Made by a program: the position numbers and the translations under genes | Source of the DNA: Phreatobacter stygius | GTDB lineage: Bacteria; Pseudomonadota; Alphaproteobacteria; Rhizobiales; Phreatobacteraceae | Length of the DNA: 64,000 nucleotides | Assembly (NCBI RefSeq): GCF_005144885.1 | Contig: NZ_CP039690.1 | Span: forward strand, 3,175,001-3,239,000 | Direction of reading: 5' to 3' | The notes under the pieces: generated by a model | Told to the model about the DNA's origin: nothing | The model's database searches: none | What the model saw: the letters and a program-made list of their open reading frames with translations, nothing else | Shown: one piece after another, positions 34,303 through 44,284 of the stretch | Layout: every line of letters begins with the position of its first letter | How positions within the stretch are numbered: position 1 is the stretch's first letter

Positions 34303-34656
34303 ATGATCGGTTTGACACCACCCAGCCGCCTCGTTCGTCGCGCCGATTTCATTGCCTGTTCCAAAGGCCGCCGTGTCGCAACGGCGGCCTTCGTCTTGCA
34401 GGAACGCCAGCGCGGCGACGCCGCGGCTCCGCGTTTCGGCTTCACGGTGACCAAGAAGACCGGCGGCGCCGTCGAGCGCAACCGCATGCGCCGCCGCCTC
34501 AAGGAGGCCGTGCGGCTCGGTGCGCGCGAGGCCGCCCGGCCCGGTTCCGATTATGTGCTGGTGCTCACCCGCGCCGCCCTCGATCGCCCCTTCGACACGC
34601 TCCTCACCGATCTGACCGAAGCGCTTCGGCGCTCGGCCGCGCCCAAGGCGCGCTGA
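34303..34656 (+). CDS. rnpA: Ribonuclease P protein component
   Basis: The 117-residue basic protein has the RNR-type motif: RFGFTVTKKTGGAVERNRMRRRLKEA (read in parts near residues 45-70). It binds RNase P RNA and helps mature tRNA 5' ends. The ATG has a GGGAGG site. It sits in the conserved order rpmH-rnpA-yidC; I see no yidD gene in the 38-bp gap to yidC. Confidence 0.95.
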   Translation: MIGLTPPSRLVRRADFIACSKGRRVATAAFVLQERQRGDAAAPRFGFTVTKKTGGAVERNRMRRRLKEAVRLGAREAARPGSDYVLVLTRAALDRPFDTLLTDLTEALRRSAAPKAR

Positions 34657-34694
34657 TCACCCCGATCTTTCCACGACCGCACCCGCACGGACCG

Positions 34695-36545
34695 ATGGCT
34701 GACAACAACCGCAACTACATTCTCGCGATCGTGCTCTCCATCCTCGTGCTGGTCGGCTGGCAATATTTCATTGGCATGCCCCAGATGGAGCGCCAGCGTG
34801 AGGCCCAGCGCCAGCAGCAGGCCCAGCAGCCGACCGCGACCCAGCCGGCGCCCGGCACCACGCCCGCTCCTGGAGCCGTGCCGGTCCCCGGCGGCGCGAC
34901 CGCTCCGGCGGCGCCCGGCGCGGTGGCGCCGGCCGCCGTCGTCACCCAGTCGCGCGAACAGGTCATCGCGGCGACCCCGCGCATTGCCATCGAGACGCCG
35001 CGGCTGACCGGTTCGATCAATCTGGTCGGCGCGCGCGTCGACGATCTGGTGCTCGCGACCTATCGCGAGACGGTCGAGAAGAACAGCGCCAATGTCATCC
35101 TGTTCGCGCCCCAGGGCTCGCCGATCGATCCGACCAATCACCGCCAGCCGTTCTATGCCGAATTCGGCTTCGTCGCCGGCGCCGGCCAGACCATCGCCGT
35201 GCCGAACGCCCAGACCCGCTGGACCCAGGTCGGCAGTGGCAAGCTGACGCCCTCGACGCCGGTGACGCTCACCTGGGACAATGGCCAGGGGCTGACCTTC
35301 AACCGGACCTACGAGATCGACCCGACCTATATGGTCACCGTGCGCGACAGCGTGGTCAATGCCGGCCAGACGCCGGCGACCTTGCATCCCTACGGCCTGA
35401 TCTCGCGCCACGGCACGCCGCAGACCTCGGGCTATTACATCCTGCACGAAGGCCTGATCGGCGTGTTCGGCGACAAGGGCCTGCAGGAAGTCGGCTATTC
35501 GGCGATCGAGACCGCCCGCACCCAGGCGTTCAAGTCGCGCGGCGGCTGGCTTGGTATGACCGACAAATATTGGGCTGCCGCGCTGATCCCGGACCAGACC
35601 ACCGAGCTCGATTCGAGCTTCAAGTTCTTCCAGGCGAGCGGGCTGAAGAGCTATCAGACCGACTACCTGCAACCGGCGCTGACGGTTGCGGCCGGCGGCC
35701 GGGCGGAGGCGACCACGCGCCTGTTCGCCGGCGCCAAGGAAGTGGCCGTTGTCGACGGTTATTCCAGCAGCCTGAATGTCGACCGCTTCGACCGGCTGAT
35801 CGACTGGGGCTGGTTCTATTTCATCACCAAGCCGCTGTTCACGGTGATGGACTGGATCTTCCTCAAGACCGGCAATTTCGGCATCGCCATCCTGCTGGTC
35901 ACGCTGCTGGTCAAGGGCCTGTTCTTCCCGCTGGCCAACAAGAGCTACGCCTCCATCACCATGATGAAGAAGGTGCAGCCGGAAATGATGGAAATCCGCG
36001 ACCGTTTCGCGGATGACAAGATGAAGCAGCAGCAGGAGCTGATGGCGCTCTACAAGCGCGAGAAGATCAATCCGCTCGCCGGCTGCTGGCCGATCATCAT
36101 CCAGATCCCGGTGTTCTTCGCGCTCTACAAGGTGCTGTTCATCACCATCGAGATGCGGCACGCGCCGTTCTTCGGCTGGATCCACGACCTGTCCGCGCCG
36201 GACCCGACCTCGATGTTCAACCTGTTCGGCCTCATCCCCTTCACGGTGCCGGCCTTCCTGCTGATCGGCGTCTGGCCGCTCATCATGGGTGTCACCATGT
36301 GGGTCCAGATGCAGATGAACCCGGCCCCGACCGATCCGATCCAGGCGACCTTCTTCAAGTGGATGCCGATCATGTTCACCTTCATGCTGGCCTCGTTCCC
36401 GGCCGGCCTGGTGATCTATTGGGCCTGGAACAACACGCTCTCGGTGCTGCAGCAGGCGGTGATCATGCGTCGTTACGGCGTCAAGCTGGAACTCTGGGAC
36501 AATCTGAAGTCGATGTTCGGCGCGACCAAGAAACCCCCGACCTGA
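34695..36545 (+). CDS. yidC: Membrane protein insertase YidC
   Basis: The 616-residue protein has the Gram-negative YidC layout. A first TM (YILAIVLSILVLVGWQYF) is followed by an Ala/Pro-rich linker, a large periplasmic beta domain (about residues 95-345) and a five-TM insertase core starting near GWFYFITKPLF with the coiled-coil hairpin and ILLVTLLVKGLFFPL. It inserts inner-membrane proteins alone or with Sec. A terminator follows 22 bp downstream. Confidence 0.96.
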   Translation: MADNNRNYILAIVLSILVLVGWQYFIGMPQMERQREAQRQQQAQQPTATQPAPGTTPAPGAVPVPGGATAPAAPGAVAPAAVVTQSREQVIAATPRIAIETPRLTGSINLVGARVDDLVLATYRETVEKNSANVILFAPQGSPIDPTNHRQPFYAEFGFVAGAGQTIAVPNAQTRWTQVGSGKLTPSTPVTLTWDNGQGLTFNRTYEIDPTYMVTVRDSVVNAGQTPATLHPYGLISRHGTPQTSGYYILHEGLIGVFGDKGLQEVGYSAIETARTQAFKSRGGWLGMTDKYWAAALIPDQTTELDSSFKFFQASGLKSYQTDYLQPALTVAAGGRAEATTRLFAGAKEVAVVDGYSSSLNVDRFDRLIDWGWFYFITKPLFTVMDWIFLKTGNFGIAILLVTLLVKGLFFPLANKSYASITMMKKVQPEMMEIRDRFADDKMKQQQELMALYKREKINPLAGCWPIIIQIPVFFALYKVLFITIEMRHAPFFGWIHDLSAPDPTSMFNLFGLIPFTVPAFLLIGVWPLIMGVTMWVQMQMNPAPTDPIQATFFKWMPIMFTFMLASFPAGLVIYWAWNNTLSVLQQAVIMRRYGVKLELWDNLKSMFGATKKPPT

Positions 36546-36566
36546 CACGTTGACTGCTTTTCATCA

Positions 36567-36605
36567 GGCTCCCGCGACGGCTAGGATCGCCGCGGGAGCC
36601 TTTTC
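36567..36605 (+). terminator. Rho-independent terminator after yidC
   Basis: A GGCTCCCGCG / CGCGGGAGCC stem of 10 bp around a 14-base loop is followed by TTTTCC. It lies 22 bp after yidC, so engB downstream probably needs read-through or its own promoter. Confidence 0.75.
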
Positions 36606-36680
36606 CATTTCTGCAAGCCCGCGGCGGCCCGGCCGGCCGGGCTCCATTGCCAGCCGGCAGCGGCGCATGGGAGACGGCAC

Positions 36681-37331
36681 GTGAGCGACAAGCTGATCGA
36701 AACCGGCCGCAAGCTGTTTGCCAGGCCCTGGGATTTCTGGCGCGGCACGCCCAACATGCAACATCTGCCGCCGATGAACGGCACCGAGATCGCCTTTGCC
36801 GGGCGGTCCAATGTCGGCAAGTCGAGCCTGATCAACGCGCTGGTCAACCAGAACAGCCTGGCGCGGACCTCGAACACGCCGGGCCGCACCCAGGAGCTGA
36901 ACTTCTTCCACGTGCCGCCTGAGCAGGGCGCGCCGACCGACCTCGTCATCGTCGACATGCCGGGTTACGGCTTTGCCGCGGCGCCCGAGGCCAAGGTGAA
37001 GGAGTGGACGCGGCTGATCCACGACTATCTGCGCGGCCGGCAGAATCTCGCCCGCGTCTATGTCCTGGTCGATGCCCGCCACGGGTTGAAGCCGGTCGAT
37101 GTCGAGGTGCTCGACGAGCTCGGCAAGTCGGCGGTGTCCTATCAGATCGTGCTGACCAAGGCCGACCAGATTTCCGTGACCGCGCTCGACGATCTGATCG
37201 CGGCGACGCTTGAGACGGTCAAGAAGCGGGCCGCCGCCTTCCCGGAGATCATTGCGACCTCCAGCCGCAAGGGCCAGGGCATTCCGGAACTGCGCGCCGC
37301 GATCGCCCAGGTCATCGAGGACCGGCGCTAG
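36681..37331 (+). CDS. engB: Ribosome biogenesis GTP-binding protein YihA/EngB (YsxC)
   Basis: The 216-residue GTPase starts with GTG 36681. G1 is [16 protein letters not shown] near residue 36, G2/G3 appear as [15 protein letters not shown] and DMPGYGFA, and G4 is LTKADQIS. These are EngB signatures. It assists late large-subunit assembly. It follows yidC after a terminator in the rpmH-rnpA-yidC-engB neighbourhood; argB, a frequent next gene, is not found. Confidence 0.96.
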   Translation: MSDKLIETGRKLFARPWDFWRGTPNMQHLPPMNGTEIAFAGRSNVGKSSLINALVNQNSLARTSNTPGRTQELNFFHVPPEQGAPTDLVIVDMPGYGFAAAPEAKVKEWTRLIHDYLRGRQNLARVYVLVDARHGLKPVDVEVLDELGKSAVSYQIVLTKADQISVTALDDLIAATLETVKKRAAAFPEIIATSSRKGQGIPELRAAIAQVIEDRR

Positions 37332-37485
37332 CCGAGGCCCTCCGGACCACAGCCTCGCCTCGATGTGCCTCATCCCGGTTCGCCGCCGCGCCGGGAAGGA
37401 TGCTCCTTCGCCGCCCGGTGGATCATCGACACGGTCCGGCCGACCTCACACCCAGCCCCGGCTTGCCAGAGAGAGAGCTCGGTCA

Positions 37486-37959
37486 ATGAACCTATCCGCC
37501 AGCCCGGTCAGCCTGACCCCCACCATCGTTCGGTTCGCGATGGCTTTCATAGTGTGTGTCGCGGTCGTCTACGCGGTCACCGCGGCGCTGAACTTCAAAG
37601 TCCCGAGCTCGATGGGGATCATTACCCTGGTGGTTGCTCTTGCTCCGGCGCTTGATGTGTTTGCGCGGGCGACCGGCCGGGTCATGACAGCTGGCGAAAA
37701 GCTGCGCTTCTCGGCAAGCGCGGCGGGCATTGCTCTGATCGTGAATGTCACGGCGCTGCTGATCCAGGCCTATATGACTTTCGGTTTCCTGAGCTTCGGC
37801 AATCTTGCGGTGATGCTCGGGCTCGGCAGGGCGAGGCTTGACCTGTCCATCGCGGCGCTTGGCCTGGCCGGCGCTTTCGGGCTTGCCTTTGCCATCACCT
37901 ATGTCAGCGCGGGCTTCATGGGGCGGGGTGCGCTGAAGCGCCTTGCCAAGGCAAAATAG
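37486..37959 (+). CDS. Small four-TM membrane protein (ABZJ_00895-like)
   Basis: The 157-residue protein has four predicted hydrophobic segments (IVRFAMAFIVCVAVVYAVTA; MGIITLVVALAPALDVFA; AAGIALIVNVTALLIQAYM; LAGAFGLAFAITYVSAGF) and a basic C-terminus (RGALKRLAKAK). This resembles the uncharacterised ABZJ_00895 family; the match is from memory. The function is unknown. It stands alone between engB and the convergent polA gene, 154 bp from the former with nothing obvious between. Confidence 0.72.
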   Translation: MNLSASPVSLTPTIVRFAMAFIVCVAVVYAVTAALNFKVPSSMGIITLVVALAPALDVFARATGRVMTAGEKLRFSASAAGIALIVNVTALLIQAYMTFGFLSFGNLAVMLGLGRARLDLSIAALGLAGAFGLAFAITYVSAGFMGRGALKRLAKAK

Positions 37960-38043
37960 TCCGATGCCAGGCACGGGATAGCCCGTCCAACGACGGAACA
38001 CCCCTGCCAGCGACGGTCAGCCGGGCCTGAGGCGCCCCCGGCC

Positions 38044-41000
38044 TCAGTGCGCCTCGTCCCAGTTCGCCGCGGCGCGCGCGTCGACGGCGAGCGGCACCTT
38101 GAGCTGCAGCGCCGGGAAGGGCGCATCCTCCATCACCCGGCGGATCACCGGCAGGCTGCGGTCGACCTCGGCGTCCGGCACTTCGAACACCAGTTCGTCA
38201 TGCACTTGCAGCAGCATCAGGGCATCGAGCTTGGCGGCGGCGAGCGCCGCATCCATGCGGATCATGGCGCGGCGGATGACATCGGCGGCCGAGCCCTGGA
38301 TCGGCGCATTGATCGCCTGGCGCTCGACAAAGGCGCGTTCGGACGGATTGCCCGACCGGATCGCCGGGAAATGGCAGCGCCGGCCGAAGATCGTCTCGAC
38401 ATAACCGTTCTCGCGGCAGAACGCCTTGGTCGCATCCATGTAGTCGCGGATGCCGGGAAAGCGCTCGAAATATTTCTTGATATAGGCGCCGGCCTCTTCG
38501 CGCGCGATGCCCAGCTGATTGGCCAGGCCAAAGGCCGAAATGCCGTAGATGATGCCGAAATTGATCGCCTTGGCGCGCCGGCGCACCAGCGGATCCATGC
38601 CCTTGACCGGCACGCCGAACATCTCCGACGCGGTCATTGCGTGAATGTCGACGCCATCGGCGAAAGCCTGGCGCAACTGCGGGATGTCGGCGATATGGGC
38701 GAGCACGCGCAGCTCGATCTGGCTGTAGTCGGCCGAGACCAGTTTCATGCCGGGCGCCGCGATGAAGGCGGTGCGGATCTTGCGGCCTTCCTCGGTGCGA
38801 ACCGGAATGTTCTGGATATTGGGCTCCGACGAGGACAGCCGGCCGGTCGTGGTGGCGGCGAGCGAGAACGAGGTGTGAACCCGGCCGGTCTCGGCGTTCA
38901 TGTAGGTCGGCAGGGCGTCGGTATAGGTCGACTTGAGCTTCGAGACGGTGCGCCAGTCGAGGATCTTCTGCGGTAGCTCGTGGCCTTGCTCGGCGAGGTC
39001 CTCCAGCACGCCGGCCGCGGTCGACCAGGCGCCGGTCTTGGTCTTGGTGCCGCCGGGCAGGCTCATCTTGCCGAACAGGATGTCGCCGAGCTGCTTGGGC
39101 GAGCCGGGATTGAGCGGCTCGCCGGCCAGCACCTGGATCTCCGCCTCGACGCGGGCGGCGGTCTGGGCGAAATCGCCGGACAATCGTGCCAGCACCTGGC
39201 GGTCGACCAGGATGCCGCGCCGTTCCATGCGGGCGAGCACGGCGGCGAGCGGCCGCTCCAGCGTCTCGTAGACATTGGTCTTGGCTTCGGCCGGCAGGCG
39301 GGGCTTGAGCACCTGCCAGAGCCTGAGCGTTACGTCGGCATCCTCCGCGGCATAGGCGGTCGCCTTGTCGAGCGGCACCCGATCGAAGGTGACGGCGTTC
39401 TTGCCTGAACCGGCGACGCTCGAATAGGCGATCGTCTCGTGGCCGAGATGGCGTTCCGACAAGGCATCCATGCCGTGGCCGCCGCGCCCGCCGTCGAGCA
39501 CGTAAGAGATCAGCATGGTGTCGTCATAGGGCGCTACCGTCACGCCGTAGCGACCGAGGATCAGCAGGTCGTATTTCAGGTTCTGCCCGACCTTCAGGAC
39601 ACCGGGATCTTCGGCCAGCGCCTTCAGCCGGTCGAGCGCGGCGCGGATCGGGATCTGGTCCGGCACCAGGCCCGAATCGAACAGGCCTTCGCTGCCGGCG
39701 CGATGGTTGAGCGGTACATAGCAGGCCTTGCCGGCGGCGGTTGCCAGCGAGAAGCCGACCAGTTCGGCGCTCATCGCGTCGAGCGAAGTGGTCTCGGTGT
39801 CGAGCGCCACCACGCCGGCCTCGCGCGCCTCGGCGATGAAGGCATCGAGCGCGTCGAGGGTGGTGATGCAGAGATAGCCGGAGCGATCGACCGGAGTGGT
39901 CTTCAACGTCTGGGCGACGCGCGCGGCCAGCGCCTGCGGCGTGGCTTCGACATCCCCGAAGCTCGCCTCGGCGGCGGCGGGCGGCGCTGCCGCGGCGCCA
40001 TCGGCGGCACCTGGCGCGGCGACCGCCACCGCCCGGGACGCACCGGCGACCGGGGCGAGCCGCGGGTCCGGTTCGATCTGGCTGGCATCGACGCCATAGA
40101 GCTCGGCGACCCGGCGTGTGATGGTGGTGAATTCCAGGGCCTTCAGGAAGGCGACCAGGGTCTTGCCGTCGGGTTTTTCCAGGCCGGTCTCGTCGAGCGG
40201 TATCTCGACGTTCACGTCGCGCACCAGTTCGACCAGCTTGCGCGACAAGCGCACCTTTTCGATCACTTCGGGGTCGGTCAGGGTTTCGCGCCGCTTCGGC
40301 TGCTTGATCTCAGCCGCGCGCGCCAGCAGCGTCTCGACATCGCCGAATTCGGCGATCAGCTGGGCCGCCGTCTTGCGGCCGATGCCCGGTGCGCCCGGCA
40401 CATTGTCCGAGGTGTCGCCTTCCAGCGCCTGGATGTCGACGATCTTTTCGGGCGGCTGGCCTTCCCAATATTCCGAGACCTCGCCGAGCTTGTCGACCGG
40501 CACGTTCCAGCGCTCGAAGCGATCCTCGTGGATCAGCAGGCGCTCGGGCCGATAGCCGGGTTTGCCCTTGATACCGCTCTCCGGATCGTAAAAGGCGACG
40601 CGCGGCCCGACCAGCTGCATCAGGTCCTTGTCGGCGGAGATGATCAGCACGTCCGCGCCGCGGCCCTTGGCCTGTTCGGCATAGGTCGCGATCAGGTCGT
40701 CGGCCTCATAGGTGTCCTGCTCGATCGGATGCAGGCCGAAGGCGCGGATGGCGTCGCGCATCAGCGGGAACTGCGGCACCAGGTCCTCCGGCGGCGGCGG
40801 CCGGTTACCCTTGTAGGCCGGGTAGAGCACCTTGCGGAACGAGTTCTCGCTCTTGTCCAGGATCATCGCCAGATGGGTCGGTTTTACGCCGAGCGCGCCG
40901 TCCTGGACGAATTGCAGGATCTTGGTGGCGAACAGCCTGACCGCGCCGGTCGGCAGCCCATCCGACCGGGAATTGTATTTCCGGTCCTGGTTCATCGATT

Positions 41001-41088
41001 GGAAATAGGAGCGGAAGACGAAGGAGGAAGCGTCGACGAGAAAGACGCGATCGCCTTCGCGGACGGGGCGGTGATGGTCGGCGTGCAT
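38044..41088 (-). CDS. polA: DNA polymerase I
   Basis: The 1014-residue protein starts at ATG 41088; the ORF reaches 41148 but those 20 residues are not conserved. Domains in order: 5' nuclease (FLVDASSFVFRSYF, ADDLIATYAEQAKGRG), a 3'-5' exonuclease with intact acidic site (VALDTETTSLDAM), then family A polymerase (SADYSQIELRVLAHIA, RRRAKAINFGIIYGIS, VHDELVFEV). Proofreading should therefore be active. It performs Okazaki fragment processing and repair synthesis. It is divergent from the tandem paralogue pair. Confidence 0.97.
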   Translation of the reverse strand: MHADHHRPVREGDRVFLVDASSFVFRSYFQSMNQDRKYNSRSDGLPTGAVRLFATKILQFVQDGALGVKPTHLAMILDKSENSFRKVLYPAYKGNRPPPPEDLVPQFPLMRDAIRAFGLHPIEQDTYEADDLIATYAEQAKGRGADVLIISADKDLMQLVGPRVAFYDPESGIKGKPGYRPERLLIHEDRFERWNVPVDKLGEVSEYWEGQPPEKIVDIQALEGDTSDNVPGAPGIGRKTAAQLIAEFGDVETLLARAAEIKQPKRRETLTDPEVIEKVRLSRKLVELVRDVNVEIPLDETGLEKPDGKTLVAFLKALEFTTITRRVAELYGVDASQIEPDPRLAPVAGASRAVAVAAPGAADGAAAAPPAAAEASFGDVEATPQALAARVAQTLKTTPVDRSGYLCITTLDALDAFIAEAREAGVVALDTETTSLDAMSAELVGFSLATAAGKACYVPLNHRAGSEGLFDSGLVPDQIPIRAALDRLKALAEDPGVLKVGQNLKYDLLILGRYGVTVAPYDDTMLISYVLDGGRGGHGMDALSERHLGHETIAYSSVAGSGKNAVTFDRVPLDKATAYAAEDADVTLRLWQVLKPRLPAEAKTNVYETLERPLAAVLARMERRGILVDRQVLARLSGDFAQTAARVEAEIQVLAGEPLNPGSPKQLGDILFGKMSLPGGTKTKTGAWSTAAGVLEDLAEQGHELPQKILDWRTVSKLKSTYTDALPTYMNAETGRVHTSFSLAATTTGRLSSSEPNIQNIPVRTEEGRKIRTAFIAAPGMKLVSADYSQIELRVLAHIADIPQLRQAFADGVDIHAMTASEMFGVPVKGMDPLVRRRAKAINFGIIYGISAFGLANQLGIAREEAGAYIKKYFERFPGIRDYMDATKAFCRENGYVETIFGRRCHFPAIRSGNPSERAFVERQAINAPIQGSAADVIRRAMIRMDAALAAAKLDALMLLQVHDELVFEVPDAEVDRSLPVIRRVMEDAPFPALQLKVPLAVDARAAANWDEAH

Positions 41089-41345
41089 GGTGCGGGAAGC
41101 CTCAAACGAGTCGGAGGGCATTATGGACGGCGGCGACGCGCGCGTCATGTCGTCTTCGCCAAGGGAACCGCCGGCTGGTCATGCGACGGGGTCTGCCCTG
41201 CGTGGCGGGAAGACCAGGGTGCCACGGACAAAGATTGAAACAAGCGCATTTCGCGGCATGATTGTGCTTCTTCCCTAAGGAGATTCGCTGCCGGTTGCGG
41301 CGATCAGGCTCTCGTATTAGCCGGCCCTTTTGATTTGAGGATGTC

Positions 41346-42194
41346 ATGGCCAATCCCATTTTTCCGATCAGGCCGCTGCCCGTCGTCTTGCCCAAACCCG
41401 CCAGCAAGATCAGCGCCGTCTTCTTCTTTTTTGTCATGATGGGCCTGGCCGGCGGTTTGGCCTATTTCTCCGCGCCTGGCCTGGCGCAGGATTTCCAGAT
41501 CAACGGCAACGACGAACCCGCGCCGAATGCGCGCGTCGTCACCGGCAAGTGCCGCAGCAAGATCATTCTGCATTTCTGCGACGCGACGATCGAGCGCGGC
41601 ACCGCCAGCGGCCCGGTGCGGGAGGAAAGCCATTTCGCCTTCATCGACCTGCATTTCGGGTCCTATTCGACCCATGTCGTGCAGCGGCAGGGCAATCCCG
41701 CCGTCGTCACCACCTCGCTGGCGCTCGATCATCTCTGGGATCGAGCCCTGCTCGCCGGTGGCTTGTTCATTCTGTTCATCGTCGGTGGCTTCGCCCTGCT
41801 CCGGCAGGCGTTTCGCCGCGGGGAGGGCGTCAACAAGGCGTTCAAGCCACTGAACAATACGGTCATGACGCCGGTTATCGCCGACATTCACGGTCACCAG
41901 GACGAGGGCGACAAGGGGCGCACCTGGCGCTACACGCCGGCAGGTCCCTCGCTCGGCAAGGAAACCTCGGTCCGCTTCGAGGCCGGCACCTGGCCCTTCT
42001 TCCTCAATCCGGAGGGCACCAAGGCGCTGGCGGTGGTCGGCCGTCCGGGCGGCGAGGCGCTGCTGCTGGACAACGACCTGGCGGTTCTCGGCATGACCGA
42101 CGAGGAGCGCCAGACCTTGCAGGCCTGGCGCCAGTCGCTGCTCGACAAGGCGGCGGAGCGCAATGCTGCGCAGGCCGCGGTCCAGACCGCCTAA
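41346..42194 (+). CDS. Hypothetical bitopic membrane protein, paralogue A
   Basis: I do not recognise a named family. The 282-residue protein has TM1 near residues 23-42, an extracytoplasmic loop with GKCRSKIILHFCDATIERG (Cys69, Cys78, spaced for a disulfide), TM2 near 136-156 and a C-terminal cytoplasmic domain of about 125 residues ending in a charged helix. The loop also holds VVTTSLALDHLWDR. The next gene encodes a clear paralogue with the same layout. A GAGG-type site precedes the ATG. Confidence 0.72.
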   Translation: MANPIFPIRPLPVVLPKPASKISAVFFFFVMMGLAGGLAYFSAPGLAQDFQINGNDEPAPNARVVTGKCRSKIILHFCDATIERGTASGPVREESHFAFIDLHFGSYSTHVVQRQGNPAVVTTSLALDHLWDRALLAGGLFILFIVGGFALLRQAFRRGEGVNKAFKPLNNTVMTPVIADIHGHQDEGDKGRTWRYTPAGPSLGKETSVRFEAGTWPFFLNPEGTKALAVVGRPGGEALLLDNDLAVLGMTDEERQTLQAWRQSLLDKAAERNAAQAAVQTA

Positions 42195-42308
42195 GGGAGC
42201 CTGTCGTTCGCGGCGGTCCGTCCGAAGCGTCCGCCGCCGGCTGGCGCCGCAGAGCTGAAACATCGTCGCTCTAGGTGGTGTCCCCGACACCTCCTGTGGA
42301 CCGAGACG

Positions 42309-43187
42309 ATGGACGCCGCCATGCATCAGCCGCCTTTCCCCACCCGCCCCCTGAAGGTGCTGCTGCCCAAGCGGCCGAGCCGGCTCGGCGCCTTCGCGCT
42401 GTTTCTGACCGGCGTCCTGTTTGTCGCCGGCATCGCTTTCCTGATGGGGCCGGACCTGGTGAAGGATGCGCGCCTCGTCGGCAATGTCGAGCCGGCCACG
42501 CAAGCGCGATTCATATCGGGAAAATGCAAGAGCAAGCTTGTTCTGCATTTCTGCGATGCGACGATCGAGCGACGCGGTCCGGCCGGAAACATCCGCGAAG
42601 AGACGAGCTTCGGCTTCTTCGATCTGCATCTCGGGGCCTATTCGATCCGGGTGATGCAGCAGAAGGGCAACCCGAATGTCGTCACCACCGACCTGGCGCT
42701 CGACCATTTCTGGAACCGGCTGATCACCGTCGGCCTGTTCGTCGCGCTGTTCGGCGCAGGGGCTCTCGCGTCCCTGCGCCAGGCCGTGCGGCGGCGGACC
42801 GGCGATCCCAACAAGCCTTTGCGCGCGCTGTCCGGCAAGGTCCTGAGCCCGCTTCTGGTCGACCTGCGTGGCGAGGGCACCGAGAACGGCAAGACCTGGA
42901 CCTGGACCTACGCGCGGCCAATGTCGGGCCCGGCTTTCGGGCCCGAGACCGCGGTCGATTTCCCCGCCGGGCTTTGGCCGTTTTTCGTCGACCAGGCCGG
43001 TTCGCAGGCGCTCGCCGCCGGCGGGCCGAACGGCGAGGTTCTGCTGCTCGATGGCGGGCTGACCGTTCTCGACATGCGGCCTGAGGAGCGGCAGCGCCTG
43101 TTCGACTGGCATGCTGCCAGCCTCGCCGAGGAAGCCACCCGTCAGCAGCCCCCGGCCTATGGTGCGGCCACTCCGGCGAGCGCCTAG
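42309..43187 (+). CDS. Hypothetical bitopic membrane protein, paralogue B
   Basis: The 292-residue protein is a tandem paralogue of the preceding gene. The shared blocks are PLKVLLPK at the N-terminus, TM1, GKCKSKLVLHFCDATIER (Cys73, Cys82), NVVTTDLALDHFWNRL, TM2, and a C-terminal GLWPFFVDQAGSQALAAGGPNGEVLLLDGGLTVL domain (read in parts). It begins at ATG 42309, or four codons later at a second ATG. It ends 13 bp before the convergent SMP-30 gene. The function is unknown; the conserved Cys pair suggests a folded periplasmic loop. Confidence 0.72.
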   Translation: MDAAMHQPPFPTRPLKVLLPKRPSRLGAFALFLTGVLFVAGIAFLMGPDLVKDARLVGNVEPATQARFISGKCKSKLVLHFCDATIERRGPAGNIREETSFGFFDLHLGAYSIRVMQQKGNPNVVTTDLALDHFWNRLITVGLFVALFGAGALASLRQAVRRRTGDPNKPLRALSGKVLSPLLVDLRGEGTENGKTWTWTYARPMSGPAFGPETAVDFPAGLWPFFVDQAGSQALAAGGPNGEVLLLDGGLTVLDMRPEERQRLFDWHAASLAEEATRQQPPAYGAATPASA

Positions 43188-43200
43188 CCCGAATGTCGGG

Positions 43201-44223
43201 TTAGCGTTCGTTCCAGTGGACCATCGGAAGACCGGCCACCGGCGAGCGGAAGAACGGGATGCGGGTGCCGCGCAGCGAGCCGATATAGACCGTCTTCAGG
43301 TCCGGCCCGCCGAAGGTGACGGAAGCGAACCAGGGCGCGATGCGGCCGCCGGCCGCCAGCATATGCTCCGGCCCCGCCTCGCCCTTGTAGAAGGCGGTCA
43401 TCAATTGCCGGCTGGTCCAGGGGTCGTGGTCGTCGAGCAGAATGCGCAATTCGCCTTCCGGGGTGATGGCGAAGATGCGGTCCATCATCACATGGGTGCC
43501 CCAGAGATTGCCGAAGGCATCGAAGGCGATACCGTCGATCGGCGCGCCGTGATCCTCCGGCCCGAAGGTCTGCCGTTCGGTCAGGCTGCCGTCGTTCTGG
43601 ACGCGGAAGCGGGTGATCTTCGGCCCCGAGGTCTCGACCGCATAGAGCCATTCTTCCCCGGCATCGAAGCGGATCTCGTTGGTGAAGGCGATGTTGTCGG
43701 CCACCACCTTGAGCCGGCCCTGGTCGTAGAGCGCGATGAAGCCGTCGGCGATCTTGGGCGACACGGCCTGCATCCAGTTGACGATACGCGTCGAAATGGT
43801 CAGCCACAGCCGGTCCTTGGAGTCGCGCAGCACGAAATTGACCTTGCCGATCGGCCTCCCGTCGATCGTGTCGGCCAGCACCCGGGTCTCGCCGGTCGTG
43901 CGGTTCATGATCTCCAGCCGGTCAGTGCCGAAATTGGAGATGACGATGTCGCCGTTGCGGGCGAAGGCGAGGCCGTTCGGCAGCGTGCCGACAGTGAAGC
44001 GGGTGGCCTCGTCGGTGGCGCCGGCGAAGGCATTGGCCTCGCTCTGGGTGATCAACTGCTGCGAGCCGTCGGCACGGATATGCACCACGCCGCCGCGGGC
44101 ATCCGCCGCCCACAACGAGCCGTCGCGTTCGGCCAGGATGCATTCCGGCCGCTGCAGCCCTTCGCCGACATAACCGATTGCGCTGCGGTCGACCGTGAAG
44201 CCGTCGATCGGGTTGTTCGCCAT
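43201..44223 (-). CDS. SMP-30/gluconolactonase/LRE family protein
   Basis: The 340-residue beta-propeller protein has the family's repeated strands and metal residues: GLQRPECILAERDGSLWAADAR near the start (Glu ligand), FTNEIRFDAGEEWLYAVETSG (Asn/Asp ligands) and GIAFDAFGNLWGTHVMMD. Such proteins hydrolyse aldonolactones or related lactones. It is the last gene of the leftward ABC/hydrolase operon, 61 bp after the FAH gene, so it likely opens a lactone formed during catabolism of the imported compound. Confidence 0.88.
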   Translation of the reverse strand: MANNPIDGFTVDRSAIGYVGEGLQRPECILAERDGSLWAADARGGVVHIRADGSQQLITQSEANAFAGATDEATRFTVGTLPNGLAFARNGDIVISNFGTDRLEIMNRTTGETRVLADTIDGRPIGKVNFVLRDSKDRLWLTISTRIVNWMQAVSPKIADGFIALYDQGRLKVVADNIAFTNEIRFDAGEEWLYAVETSGPKITRFRVQNDGSLTERQTFGPEDHGAPIDGIAFDAFGNLWGTHVMMDRIFAITPEGELRILLDDHDPWTSRQLMTAFYKGEAGPEHMLAAGGRIAPWFASVTFGGPDLKTVYIGSLRGTRIPFFRSPVAGLPMVHWNER

Positions 44224-44284
44224 GGGTTTCCTCAGGGGATATGACGCGCGTGTGTCCGCGCTTTTGGAGACGTGACGGCGCCGC

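Noticed and set aside
41123-41278. A 51-residue plus-strand ORF with a GGAGG site between polA and paralogue A
   Set aside because: The peptide is low-complexity and polar, the ribosome site overlaps the polA leader, and no membrane or domain pattern is visible.
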